A stretch of DNA of 7,329 bases, from contig CANTEM010000058.1 in the NCBI GenBank assembly GCA_947652805.1, forward strand, positions 1 through 7,329. Direction: 5' to 3'. The notes below the pieces were generated by a model that saw only the letters and a list, made by a program, of their open reading frames with translations, had not been told where the DNA came from and ran no database searches. Position numbers and translations under genes: made by a program. Below, one piece after another: positions 1 to 7,015 of the stretch. Within the stretch, counting starts at the first letter, position 1, and each line of letters opens with the position of its first letter. The stretch is from an uncultured Clostridia bacterium (GTDB lineage Bacteria; Bacillota; Clostridia; Oscillospirales; CAG-272).

Positions 1-933
1 AGGCCAGCCCATAATAGTAAGTCTTATACGGTTTCCGCGAATAGCCTCAAAGGTGCGGTAGTCTACAATAAGATCTTCCTCGTTTTTGCTGCGGTCGACA
101 ACGGTTGTCCAGCGGTCATCCTTGAGGACATCGCAAATTTCAAGCTTATACTGAATAGGTCCGGGCAGATTTCCGTGCCGAAGGCTGAGACCGACATCTC
201 TCCAAAGAATACGCATAGCACAGCAATTTATGCCGTAAGGGGCTATGGGTATCTCTAATGTAGGCGCTTCATCCCCTTCGGCAGGCTGCCACCAGGACAT
301 GAGGTCTTCGTCAGTGGCATAGATAGCATCACGGCCTGGAGCGCAGCTTGAAGCTACGGCACGGCGGTGGCCTGTAACGCATACAAGCCCTGTATCGCTA
401 TTCTTTTCCGGAGCTTCAACAGTGCCTGGCGCCCATCTGGGGGTTTCCGATATTTCGGGACAAACAAGATCGCCGTCCTCGTTAATGTAGATCGGGTCAA
501 AGCCGATCCGTCTTTCGAGAGGATGCATATAGCAGATAGTAGTGGTGTAGAACGCCCATATTGAATCGTTAGGGCCGTCGACAACGCAGCCGTGACCGGG
601 CCCGCGGACAAGTCCGTCGCGTTTAATAGTGAAGGGGCTGGTCTTCATGTACTCCCACGGACCGAGAGGACTGCTTCCCTTGTATGCACCCATCGCATAA
701 GTGGAATATTCCGTTCCGGGCGCGCTGTAGATAAGATAGTATACACCGTTCTTCTTATAAAGCCAGGGACCCTCCATAGCGCACATGCTGCCGTCTTCAT
801 TGTTCTCCCCGGTACGCTCCCAAATATGGTCGGGATTAAACTTGCACTGAACTTTAGGCACACTGAGAAGCTGTGTGGGATCATTGCTGTCAAGCTCAAC
901 ACCCAAAATCAGCGGCTCACTGGCTTCTGTAAC
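1..933 (-). CDS. Glycoside hydrolase family 43 (xylosidase/arabinosidase-like), 5'-truncated and cut by the left edge; probable pseudogene or assembly fragment
   Basis: The frame is open for 311 codons from 933 down to 1, with no stop before the window edge. Residues about 50-61 read MCAMEGPWLYKK, the GH43 segment holding the general-acid glutamate (Glu54 of the fragment). Next come GPGHG near residue 112 and HPLERRIGFDPIYI near 136, also typical of the five-bladed GH43 propeller. From about residue 195 to the edge the pattern (RDAIYATDEDLMSWW, then IQYKLEICDV, DDRWTTVVDRS and GNRIRLTIMGWP) resembles an F5/8 type C (discoidin, CBM32-like) carbohydrate-binding sandwich. Such enzymes cleave xylose or arabinose side chains of plant polysaccharides; the exact substrate cannot be told. 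The N-terminal half of the propeller, which carries the catalytic base aspartate, is missing: the frame meets a TAA at 934-936 and only 37 bases separate that from the neighbouring terminator. The first in-frame ATG is at 786 (TTG at 906, GTG at 861), and none has a convincing ribosome site. Any product would be inactive. Family certain; gene status uncertain. Confidence 0.8.
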
Positions 934-970
934 TTAAGGGAAATTTATAATTTAGCATATAATCTCTTTT
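934..970. other. AT-rich junction between the GH43 fragment and the operon terminator
   Basis: This short AT-rich stretch joins two unrelated pieces. On its left, the GH43 reading frame runs without interruption up to 933. On its right lies the terminator T-tract of the fatty acid operon. It encodes nothing related to GH43 in any frame, since the minus frame has stops at 934-936 and 952-954. Two TATAAT hexamers occur on the plus strand (946-951 and 958-963), but neither has a recognisable -35 box at the right distance. No inverted repeat, target-site duplication or transposon end is visible to me here. Confidence 0.6.
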
Positions 971-1013
971 AAAAAAAGAAAGCACCGATTTCGTAATAAA
1001 CGACTTCGATGCT
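971..1013 (-). terminator. Rho-independent terminator of the fatty acid synthesis operon
   Basis: Read on the minus strand, 17 bases after the DegV stop codon, AGCATCGAAGTCG (1013-1001) can pair with CGAAATCGGTGCT (993-981) around the 7-base loop TTTATTA. The stem has eight outer pairs including one G-U, a two-base internal mismatch and three inner pairs. TTCTTTTTTT follows at once (980-971). The T-tract lies only on the minus-strand exit side, so the terminator serves the operon and not plus-strand transcription. It marks the 3' end of the operon. Confidence 0.8.
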
Positions 1014-1030
1014 GTAACCTGTTCGGGTTT

Positions 1031-1831
1031 TTATATCGTTTCGCTGACGATGCCGAGAATCCCGTCGCCGAGATTGGCTTGCAGCGCCATTGTGACCGGA
1101 CGCTGCAAAATTTCAGCATTCGGGTGCTGTCTGCGCAGCGTCCGGATCAGTTCACCGGTAATGTAGTCTTTCATGCCGTAATGCACAATCAGACGGCGGG
1201 GAGATATATGATTGGCGCATAGCTCCCGGATTTCTCCAAATCCGCCGGATACGCTTCTTTTAAATATGATAGCACCTTTATCAATAATGCAAACAGGCTT
1301 TTGATTCAAAATCGGAGCGGCGCTGGTGTGCATCACGCGGCTCAGACGTTTGGCGTCCCGCAGTGTGGTAATGGTTTCCATGGAAAAGGAGGTAGCGAGC
1401 TTATCCCGAACGCTCAGCAGGATCTGCACGATATCTGTAAATCCTGCTCCGCTGCGTTCCAACTCCCGGGCACGCTGGGCAAGGAGATGCAGTGCACCCG
1501 CAACCCCTTTGGAATCTACAACGGCGATACGACCTGCGGGGTATGCTTTAGAGGCTACAACAGCATTTTCATAGGAGGTGGAGATTTTCGGCGAAGATGT
1601 AAGACAAATCACGTGATATCCGCGGGATACGTATTCTCTGAATACTTTATAATACTGTGCCGCTGTAGGCGCCATGGAAAATGCGTTTGACGGACAGCGG
1701 CGTTCCTCTGCGATCGTGTCCGGAAAGCTTTTTCCGGCAACCACATAGGACAGGGGCATCAGCCGGACCATCAGCTTTTCACAGTCCTGACGGTTCATGC
1801 AGGAGATCGACTCAGTGATGATTCCGATCAT
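1031..1831 (-). CDS. DegV family protein (FakB-like fatty acid-binding fold), divergent
   Basis: This 266-residue protein is a little shorter than typical DegV members (about 280-290). Matches along the family pattern include MIGIITESIS at the N-terminus (family: ITDS), SSPKISTSY at 79-87 (family: SSxLSGTY), VVDS at 104-107, AKRLSRV at 160-166 (family: GGRIS), LNQKPV at 175-180 (family: IKPi), HYG at 218-220 and ANLGDGILGI at 252-261 (family: HxGPGxLGI). DegV/FakB proteins hold a fatty acid between two domains, and FakB presents it to the kinase FakA, giving acyl-phosphate for phospholipid synthesis. The HxGPG histidine is Asn253 here and the proline Asp256, and TSQP is replaced by APTAA at 54-58, so FakB-type function is unproven. 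No signal peptide or membrane segment is seen; it should be cytosolic. The ATG overlaps the accA TGA by four bases (1828-1831), and an AAAGG/TAGGG-type site lies inside accA, indicating translational coupling. It is the last gene of the operon. Fold assignment is fairly sure; role is inferred. Confidence 0.85.
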   Translation of the reverse strand: MIGIITESISCMNRQDCEKLMVRLMPLSYVVAGKSFPDTIAEERRCPSNAFSMAPTAAQYYKVFREYVSRGYHVICLTSSPKISTSYENAVVASKAYPAGRIAVVDSKGVAGALHLLAQRARELERSGAGFTDIVQILLSVRDKLATSFSMETITTLRDAKRLSRVMHTSAAPILNQKPVCIIDKGAIIFKRSVSGGFGEIRELCANHISPRRLIVHYGMKDYITGELIRTLRRQHPNAEILQRPVTMALQANLGDGILGIVSETI

Positions 1832-2619
1832 ATGCGCCCTACCTTTCTGAATTTTTCATAACGGTTTGCCAGAAGCGTATCAGAGGACGTTTCTTGCAAA
1901 CGGCGGATTTCTGCGGTCAGTTCTTTTTCCAGGGATGAGAAGAACTGTTCTTTTTCTGCATCTGCGGAAAAGTCCGCAGGCTCCGGAATAATTTTTTCAA
2001 TTACGCCCAAGTCATACAGATTCTGTGCATCCGGTTTCAGGGCCGCTGCCGCCTGATCGGCTTTTGCAGAATCCTTCCACAAAATGCTGGCGCATCCTTC
2101 CGGTGACACAACGGAATAATATGCATTTTCCAGCATCCAGACTGTATCAGCGACAGCAAGCGCCAGTGCACCTCCGCTTCCACCTTCGCCGATAACAATG
2201 GATAGCACCGGTGTTTGCAGGGTTATCATTTCATACAGGTTTTCTGCAATTGCAGAACCCTGTCCCCGTTCTTCCGCACCGATTCCGCAGTATGCGCCTG
2301 CCGTATCCACAAAGGTGATCACGGGACGGTGGAATTTTTCCGCCTGCTTCATCAGCCGCAGCGCCTTGCGATAGCCTTCCGGATTTGCCTGTCCGAAATT
2401 ATGCTGAATCTTATCGTTGGTATCGGTGCCTTTTTCAATACCAATGACTGTTACCGGGGTATCTCTCAACATTGCAATACCGCCGATTACCGCACTGTCA
2501 TCACCGAACCGACGGTCTCCGTGGAGCTCGGTAAAATCAGTAAACAGTGCGTTTATATATGCTGACGCAGTGGGACGTTTGCCGCTGCGTGTATATTGTA
2601 TTTTTTCAAATATGGTCAT
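1828..2619 (-). CDS. accA: Acetyl-CoA carboxylase carboxyltransferase subunit alpha
   Basis: AccA forms the carboxyltransferase with AccD, moving CO2 from carboxybiotin on AccB to acetyl-CoA to give malonyl-CoA in the cytosol. The 263 residues follow the family throughout: ELHGDRRFGDD at 31-41, NFGQANPEGYRKALRLM at 74-90, FVDTAGAYCGIGAEERGQ at 103-120, the oxyanion glycine run GEGGSGGALAL at 144-154, and SPEGCASILWKDSAKA at 172-187. The C-terminus (ANRYEKFRKVG) also matches. It lacks the helical N-terminal extension of about 55 residues found in E. coli AccA (319 residues), as do other short Bacillota versions to my knowledge. The ATG is preceded by a very purine-rich ribosome site (GGGGAGAGG at 2631-2623), which supports this start. 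accD ends 18 bases upstream, and the stop codon overlaps the start of the DegV gene. A hand count gives 10 AAA to 5 AAG lysine codons. Confidence 0.97.
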   Translation of the reverse strand: MTIFEKIQYTRSGKRPTASAYINALFTDFTELHGDRRFGDDSAVIGGIAMLRDTPVTVIGIEKGTDTNDKIQHNFGQANPEGYRKALRLMKQAEKFHRPVITFVDTAGAYCGIGAEERGQGSAIAENLYEMITLQTPVLSIVIGEGGSGGALALAVADTVWMLENAYYSVVSPEGCASILWKDSAKADQAAAALKPDAQNLYDLGVIEKIIPEPADFSADAEKEQFFSSLEKELTAEIRRLQETSSDTLLANRYEKFRKVGRI

Positions 2620-2637
2620 ATTCCTCTCCCCTGATAT

Positions 2638-3474
2638 TCACGCGTGGATACGCAGCATTTTGATAATGAAATCTTTCAGTTCCTGACGGGGTACGACTGC
2701 GTCCAAAAATCCGTGGGATAACAAAAAGTCGGAGCGCTGAAATCCCTTAGGCAAATTTTGCCGGATCGTCTGCTCAATAACCCGGGGACCGGCAAAACCG
2801 ATCAGGGCGCCGGGTTCTGCAATGATCACATCCCCCAGCATGGCAAAGCTGGCGGTCACGCCGCCGGTGGTTGGATTGGTGATCACAGTCAGATAAAAGT
2901 TTCCGCTGTCGCTGTGCCGCTTGACAGCGCCGGATACCTTTGCCATTTGCATCAAAGAGACAATGCCTTCCTGCATTCGTGCGCCGCCGGAGACGGTACA
3001 TCCTACAACAGGCAGGCTATGCTCTGTTGCATATTCAAACAGGCGGGTGATTTTTTCTCCGACAACACTGCCCATGGATCCCATCATGAAATCCGGTTCC
3101 ATAATGAAAATGCAGGTGTCGTATCCGCCGATTTTGCATACGCCGCAGAGAACGCCTTCCTTCTGCCCACATTTTTCAGCGGATTTGGAGAGCTTTTCAG
3201 GATATCCGGGAAATTCCAGAATATCCTTAGTGGCAAGGTCTTTGTCAAATTCCCGAAAAGTGTCTGCATCACAGAGAAAACGCAGCCTGCGGCGTGCGCT
3301 CATTCTGAAATATCCACCGCAGCGGGGGCATGCCCAGTGATTTTTCAGGACACTGTCTTTATCATATTCACTGCCGCAGCGGGGGCAGGACAGGGTAGAG
3401 CTTCTTTTTTTAACAATGCGCACGCCGCCTTCCAGTGTGTTGCCGGCTTTTTTAAACAGCGCTTTCAAATCCAT
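2638..3474 (-). CDS. accD: Acetyl-CoA carboxylase carboxyltransferase subunit beta
   Basis: AccD is the zinc-containing partner of AccA in the carboxyltransferase tetramer. The N-terminal Cys4 zinc ribbon is intact: CPRC at 30-33 and CPRC at 49-52. The crotonase-like core follows, with SGGARMQEG at 162-170, SLMQMAKVSGAVKR at 173-186, NPTTGGVTASFAMLGD at 200-215, AEPGALIGFAGPRVIEQT at 219-236 and LPKGFQRSDFLL at 241-252. Length (278) is normal for the family (E. coli about 304). In E. coli the zinc ribbon is known to bind nucleic acid and adjust acc translation; whether this holds here is not shown. The ATG has an AAAGGA ribosome site about nine bases upstream. The gap to accC is 30 bases and to accA 18, with no terminator or promoter seen in either. 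Confidence 0.97.
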   Translation of the reverse strand: MDLKALFKKAGNTLEGGVRIVKKRSSTLSCPRCGSEYDKDSVLKNHWACPRCGGYFRMSARRRLRFLCDADTFREFDKDLATKDILEFPGYPEKLSKSAEKCGQKEGVLCGVCKIGGYDTCIFIMEPDFMMGSMGSVVGEKITRLFEYATEHSLPVVGCTVSGGARMQEGIVSLMQMAKVSGAVKRHSDSGNFYLTVITNPTTGGVTASFAMLGDVIIAEPGALIGFAGPRVIEQTIRQNLPKGFQRSDFLLSHGFLDAVVPRQELKDFIIKMLRIHA

Positions 3475-3504
3475 AAGTGGCTGTCCTTTCTTTCAAAACC
3501 TGTA

Positions 3505-4851
3505 TTACGATTGAAACTTTTCCACCAAATCATTCATAAAGTCAGTGGAATACGTACCGTCCAGAAACGGTTCCTGAGACAGAATATCCAGATGCAGTTC
3601 GCTGTTTTGCCAGATACCGTCAATGACCAGCTCCGATAGAGCGCTGCGCATTTTACGGATTGCTTCCTCCCGGGTGTGAGAGTATACGATCAGCTTACCC
3701 AGCATGGAATCGTAGCAGGGCGGAACAACGTAATTCTGATAAATGGCAGAATCAAACCGTACGCCCATGCCGCCAGGAATATGCAGGATCTTGATTTCCC
3801 CTGCGCCGGGCATAAAGGTATAGGGATGTTCTGCGCAGATCCGGCATTCGATTGCGTGTCCGGTTCTGCCGATTTCACTTTCGGAAAAGCTGATCGGCAG
3901 TCCTGCTGCGATGCGGATTTGCCATTTTACGATATCAATGCCGCAAACCATTTCCGTTACGGAATGTTCGACTTGCAGCCGGGTATTCATTTCCATAAAC
4001 CGGAAGGTTCCGTCGGGACACAGCAGATATTCAATTGTGCCTGCGCCTTCATATCCAACGGCTTTTGCAGCTGCAACAGACGCCTTGTATAGCTCCTGCC
4101 GCACAGTTTCATCCAGGGTCGGTGCGGGCGCTTCTTCGATCAGCTTTTGATTGCGTCGCTGCACGGAGCAGTCCCGGTCGCCCAGCACGGCGACGTTTCC
4201 TTCCCGGTCACACAGAATCTGCACTTCTATATGCTTGGCTGGCTTCAGAAACTTTTCCATATAAAGTTCGCCGTCTCCAAAGGCGGACAGCGCTTCTGCC
4301 CGGGCTGCCTCAAATGCGGATTTGATTCCGTCGGCGTCATATACAGGACGAATGCCCCGTCCGCCTCCGCCGCTGCGGGCTTTCAGCAAAACGGGATAAC
4401 CTATCTTGTCGGCCTCTTTCTGAGCTTCCTCGGCGGAGGACAAAAGCTCGGTGCCTTCTACTACAGGCACCTTTGCGGCAATCATCGCGTGCCGCGCCGC
4501 GTCCTTATCGCCCATGCGGGAGATGGTTTCGGCGGCAGGTCCGATAAATACGATGCCATTTTCTTCACATCTGCGGGCAAATTCCGGATTCTCTGAAAGG
4601 AGCCCGTATCCGGGGTGGATTGCCTGGGCGCCGCTGTTATTTGCTGCGCAGAGGATTGCGTCCATATTCAGATAACTGTCTTTTACAGCGGCAGCGCCGA
4701 TACAATAGCTTTCGTCCGCCAGATTGGTATGCAGTGCCTGTGCGTCTGCTTCGGAGTATACAGCAACGGTGGTGATGCCCATTTCCTTACAGGCGCGGAT
4801 CACGCGGACAGCGATTTCTCCCCGGTTTGCAATGAGTATTTTTGAAAACAT
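3505..4851 (-). CDS. accC: Acetyl-CoA carboxylase biotin carboxylase subunit
   Basis: AccC uses ATP and bicarbonate to carboxylate the biotin on AccB, the first half-reaction of acetyl-CoA carboxylase. All three domains are present in 448 residues (E. coli 449). The biotin carboxylase N-domain starts FSKILIANRGEIAVRVIRAC and has HPGYGLLSENPEFA at 79-92. The ATP-grasp domain has Lys116, Lys157, the GGGGRG loop at 161-166, Glu199, His207 and QRRNQK at 231-236. The active-site core follows with EMNTRLQVEH at 287-296 (metal-binding Glu287, catalytic Arg291), then the C-domain with PGGMGVRFDSAIY. Two positions differ from E. coli: the His of RRHQK is Asn234, and the proline after QVEH is Ser297. 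The first lies at a position that varies in Bacillota. All catalytic residues I can place are kept, so it should be active. A GAAAGG ribosome site lies about 11 bases before the ATG, and fabZ ends 18 bases upstream. Confidence 0.97.
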   Translation of the reverse strand: MFSKILIANRGEIAVRVIRACKEMGITTVAVYSEADAQALHTNLADESYCIGAAAVKDSYLNMDAILCAANNSGAQAIHPGYGLLSENPEFARRCEENGIVFIGPAAETISRMGDKDAARHAMIAAKVPVVEGTELLSSAEEAQKEADKIGYPVLLKARSGGGGRGIRPVYDADGIKSAFEAARAEALSAFGDGELYMEKFLKPAKHIEVQILCDREGNVAVLGDRDCSVQRRNQKLIEEAPAPTLDETVRQELYKASVAAAKAVGYEGAGTIEYLLCPDGTFRFMEMNTRLQVEHSVTEMVCGIDIVKWQIRIAAGLPISFSESEIGRTGHAIECRICAEHPYTFMPGAGEIKILHIPGGMGVRFDSAIYQNYVVPPCYDSMLGKLIVYSHTREEAIRKMRSALSELVIDGIWQNSELHLDILSQEPFLDGTYSTDFMNDLVEKFQS

Positions 4852-4869
4852 AGTATCAAGTGCCTTTCT

Positions 4870-5280
4870 TTACACGATTGCAAAGGAAAAATCCCCGCTC
4901 ATAACGCGCTGTCCTTCTATTGTGGCTTCGCCGGAAATGAAATAAAAGGGATGCTTTGCGCGGCTGAGGCGGCAGCGGAATTCCAATGTGTCGCCGGGCT
5001 TGGCACTTTTGCGGAATTTTACATTGTTGATGCCTGTATACATGGGTGTTTTGCCGCGGACTGCGTCCGTAAGCAAAACGGCGGAGGACTGTGCTGCCAT
5101 TTCGCAGAGGATTACGCCGGGAACGATGGGGTTGCCCGGAAAATGTCCCTGCAGGAAAAATTCATCGCCCCGTACTGTATAATGGGCAACGCACTCCCCG
5201 TCTTCTGTGAGTATAACATCATCCACCAGAAGCATCGGCTCCCGGTGGGGAAGGATATTTTTCAGTTCTTCTCTGTTCAT
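4870..5280 (-). CDS. fabZ: 3-hydroxyacyl-[acyl-carrier-protein] dehydratase
   Basis: FabZ removes water from 3-hydroxyacyl-ACP to give trans-2-enoyl-ACP in each elongation cycle. The 136-residue hotdog-fold protein shows the usual ILPHREPMLLVD opening at 9-20 and the catalytic motif QGHFPGNPIVPGVILCEMAA, with His46 and Glu60 as the catalytic pair. The later stretch INNVKFRKSAKPGDTLEF is also standard. Length is normal for FabZ and far shorter than FabA (about 170), and the sequence follows FabZ. It lies between accB and accC as in clostridial and streptococcal operons. The ATG comes two bases after the accB stop, with an AGAGGA ribosome site inside the accB end, so translation is probably coupled to accB. 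Confidence 0.96.
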   Translation of the reverse strand: MNREELKNILPHREPMLLVDDVILTEDGECVAHYTVRGDEFFLQGHFPGNPIVPGVILCEMAAQSSAVLLTDAVRGKTPMYTGINNVKFRKSAKPGDTLEFRCRLSRAKHPFYFISGEATIEGQRVMSGDFSFAIV

Positions 5281-5282
5281 GG

Positions 5283-5732
5283 TCAGTTGTCCTCTGCAAT
5301 TTTAAATAATAGCTGTCCGTATTCTACCAATGCACCGTTTTCTGCGCAAACGTCAATCACTGTGCCGTCTGTCTCGGCACAGATTTCGTTCATCATTTTC
5401 ATAGCTTCCACAATACAAAGTACGTCGCCTTTTTTTACAGTATCGCCCGGGCGCACAAAGGGAGCGGCGTCCGGAGAAGCGGCTTCGTAAAACACACCGA
5501 TCAGCGGGCTTTTGACTTCTGTCCAATCGGAAACGGTAGGTTCAATGACCGGTTCTGCCGCAGGTACGGCTGCTGGGGTTACAGGTACAGCAGCAACTGC
5601 CGGCGTGCTTGAAACAGCAGCTGTAATCTCCCGTTTCAGGACAATTTCTGTTTCAGTGTCTTTGATACGCACTTCGGACAAACCAAGTTCGCGCATGGTA
5701 TCCGCAGCGGCTTTGAGTATTTTTTTATCCAT
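5283..5732 (-). CDS. accB: Acetyl-CoA carboxylase biotin carboxyl carrier protein
   Basis: AccB (BCCP) carries the biotin that shuttles CO2 between AccC and the AccA/AccD carboxyltransferase. In its 149 residues an N-terminal helical region (1-35) leads into a flexible Ala/Pro/Val linker (about 37-65), then the biotinyl domain (about 70-147). The biotin attachment motif is VEAMKMMNEI, with Lys112 the modified residue. The thumb-like segment EAASPDAAPFVRPGD at 83-97 is of the kind found in AccB and absent from most lipoyl domains. A clear AGAGGTG ribosome site lies about seven bases before the ATG, 16 bases after fabF ends. All ten lysine codons are AAA. The biotin ligase that must modify it is not in the window. 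Confidence 0.97.
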   Translation of the reverse strand: MDKKILKAAADTMRELGLSEVRIKDTETEIVLKREITAAVSSTPAVAAVPVTPAAVPAAEPVIEPTVSDWTEVKSPLIGVFYEAASPDAAPFVRPGDTVKKGDVLCIVEAMKMMNEICAETDGTVIDVCAENGALVEYGQLLFKIAEDN

Positions 5733-5748
5733 AAAATAACACCTCTTG

Positions 5749-6978
5749 TCAGATCTTTTTCAGTGCGATTACTGCGTTGTGTCCGCCGAATCCGAGAGAG
5801 CTGGAAATTGCGGCGTCAATTTCTGCCGATACCGCAGTGTTCGGCGTATAATCCAAATCGCATTCAAGATCCTTTTCCTGATAATGAATGGTAGGGGGAA
5901 TCATTTGCTTTTGCAGTGCCAGCACGCATGCGGCAGCTTCCGTTGCACCGGTAGCGCCCAGCATATGTCCGGTCATGGATTTTGTAGAACTGATATGGGT
6001 TTTATAAGCAGCATCGCCGAATGCCTTTTTAATAGCAAGGGTTTCTGTTTTATCGTTCATATGTGTGCTTGTGCCGTGGGCGTTGATATACAGTCGCTCG
6101 CCGGCGGTGACGCCGCCCTCCTCCGCCGCAAGGCGGATTGCCTGCACAGCGCCTTCCGCCTCCGGATGGGGTGCTGTCATATGATATGCGTCGCTGGTGT
6201 TGCCGTATCCGCAGATTTCCGCATAAATTTTGGCGCCTCTTGCAACAGCGTGATTGTATTCCTCCAGAATCAGCATGGTTGCGCCTTCACCCATAACAAA
6301 GCCGCTTCGCTCCTTATCAAAGGGAATGGATGCGCGGGCGGGATCGGTTGCCTGGGACAGGGCTTTGCAGTTGTCAAATCCGGCAGTCGCCAGAGGAGTG
6401 ATTGTGCTTTCTGTACCACCTGCAATGATTGCATCTGCATAACCGTGTTTGATTGCGCGGAACGCCTCACCAATGGTATTGGTAGAGGTGGCGCATGCAG
6501 TGACAATGGGCAGGGAAGGACCTTTCGCGCCGAACCGCATGGAGATCGCGCCTGCTGCCATGTTGGAAATCATCATGGGAATAAACAGGGGGGAAACCCG
6601 GGAGGGACCTCTTTTATCCAGCTTCAGTGTTTCAGCGGTAAAGGTGTTCATGCCGCCGATGCCGCTTCCGACATATACGCCGAACCGCTCCGGCTGCACG
6701 TTTCCCTGGATGTCGCTGTCGCGGACTGCCTCGATTGCGGCGGCAGTTGCATACTGGGTAAACAGGTCTGCCCGTCTTGCTTCCGGCAGGGAATCGTAGT
6801 ACTGGAGGGGATCAAAGTTCTTCACCTCTGCCGCAAGTGTGACCTTGAAGCCTGTCGTATCAAATTTTGTAATGGGACCAATGCCGCAAACGCCGGCAAA
6901 AAGGTTTTCGGAGAAGGTTTCTATATTGTTTCCGATGGGATTGACGGTTCCCATCCCTGTAATAACAACTCTGTTCAT
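5749..6978 (-). CDS. fabF: Beta-ketoacyl-[acyl-carrier-protein] synthase II
   Basis: FabF condenses malonyl-ACP with acyl-ACP and so lengthens the chain by two carbons. The 409-residue thiolase-fold protein has the canonical start MNRVVITGMGTVNPIG and the full active site: Cys162 in VTACATSTN, His301 in NAHGTSTHMND, Lys333 and His338 in STKSMTGHMLGATGA. GFVMGEGA at 226-233 and the C-terminal glycine-rich SLGFGGHNA are also present. Length is normal for KAS II (E. coli 413). KAS I (FabB) is the alternative, but the accB-linked operon position and sequence style fit FabF. The ribosome site is weak (only a GAAAGA-like purine run before the ATG), yet the start is fixed by the conserved N-terminus. 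It lies 37 bases after fabG with no terminator between them. Confidence 0.97.
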   Translation of the reverse strand: MNRVVITGMGTVNPIGNNIETFSENLFAGVCGIGPITKFDTTGFKVTLAAEVKNFDPLQYYDSLPEARRADLFTQYATAAAIEAVRDSDIQGNVQPERFGVYVGSGIGGMNTFTAETLKLDKRGPSRVSPLFIPMMISNMAAGAISMRFGAKGPSLPIVTACATSTNTIGEAFRAIKHGYADAIIAGGTESTITPLATAGFDNCKALSQATDPARASIPFDKERSGFVMGEGATMLILEEYNHAVARGAKIYAEICGYGNTSDAYHMTAPHPEAEGAVQAIRLAAEEGGVTAGERLYINAHGTSTHMNDKTETLAIKKAFGDAAYKTHISSTKSMTGHMLGATGATEAAACVLALQKQMIPPTIHYQEKDLECDLDYTPNTAVSAEIDAAISSSLGFGGHNAVIALKKI

Positions 6979-7015
6979 ACTATGACCATATCTTTCTTTG
7001 ATTTTTCTTGCGGTT

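Noticed and set aside
946..963. Two TATAAT hexamers on the plus strand as a possible promoter
   Set aside because: No TTGACA-like -35 box lies about 17 bases upstream of either, the region is simply AT-rich, and transcription would run antisense into the DegV gene.
592..972. Plus-strand open frame over the GH43 fragment
   Set aside because: The minus-strand frame there has clear GH43 motifs over 311 codons; the plus frame is its antisense shadow and shows no domain.
1828..2619. AccA looked N-terminally truncated compared with E. coli
   Set aside because: The strong ribosome site just before the ATG and the 18-base gap to accD show that the start is genuine. Short AccA proteins occur in Bacillota.
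2758..3639. A 293-codon plus-strand open frame over accD and the end of accC
   Set aside because: It is also in the codon-aligned antisense frame of accD, resembles no family I know, and crosses two conserved genes.
3622..4851. Asn234 in the biotin carboxylase RRxQK motif as a sign of inactivation
   Set aside because: This position is His in E. coli but varies in Bacillota, and the adjoining Lys236 and other catalytic residues are kept.
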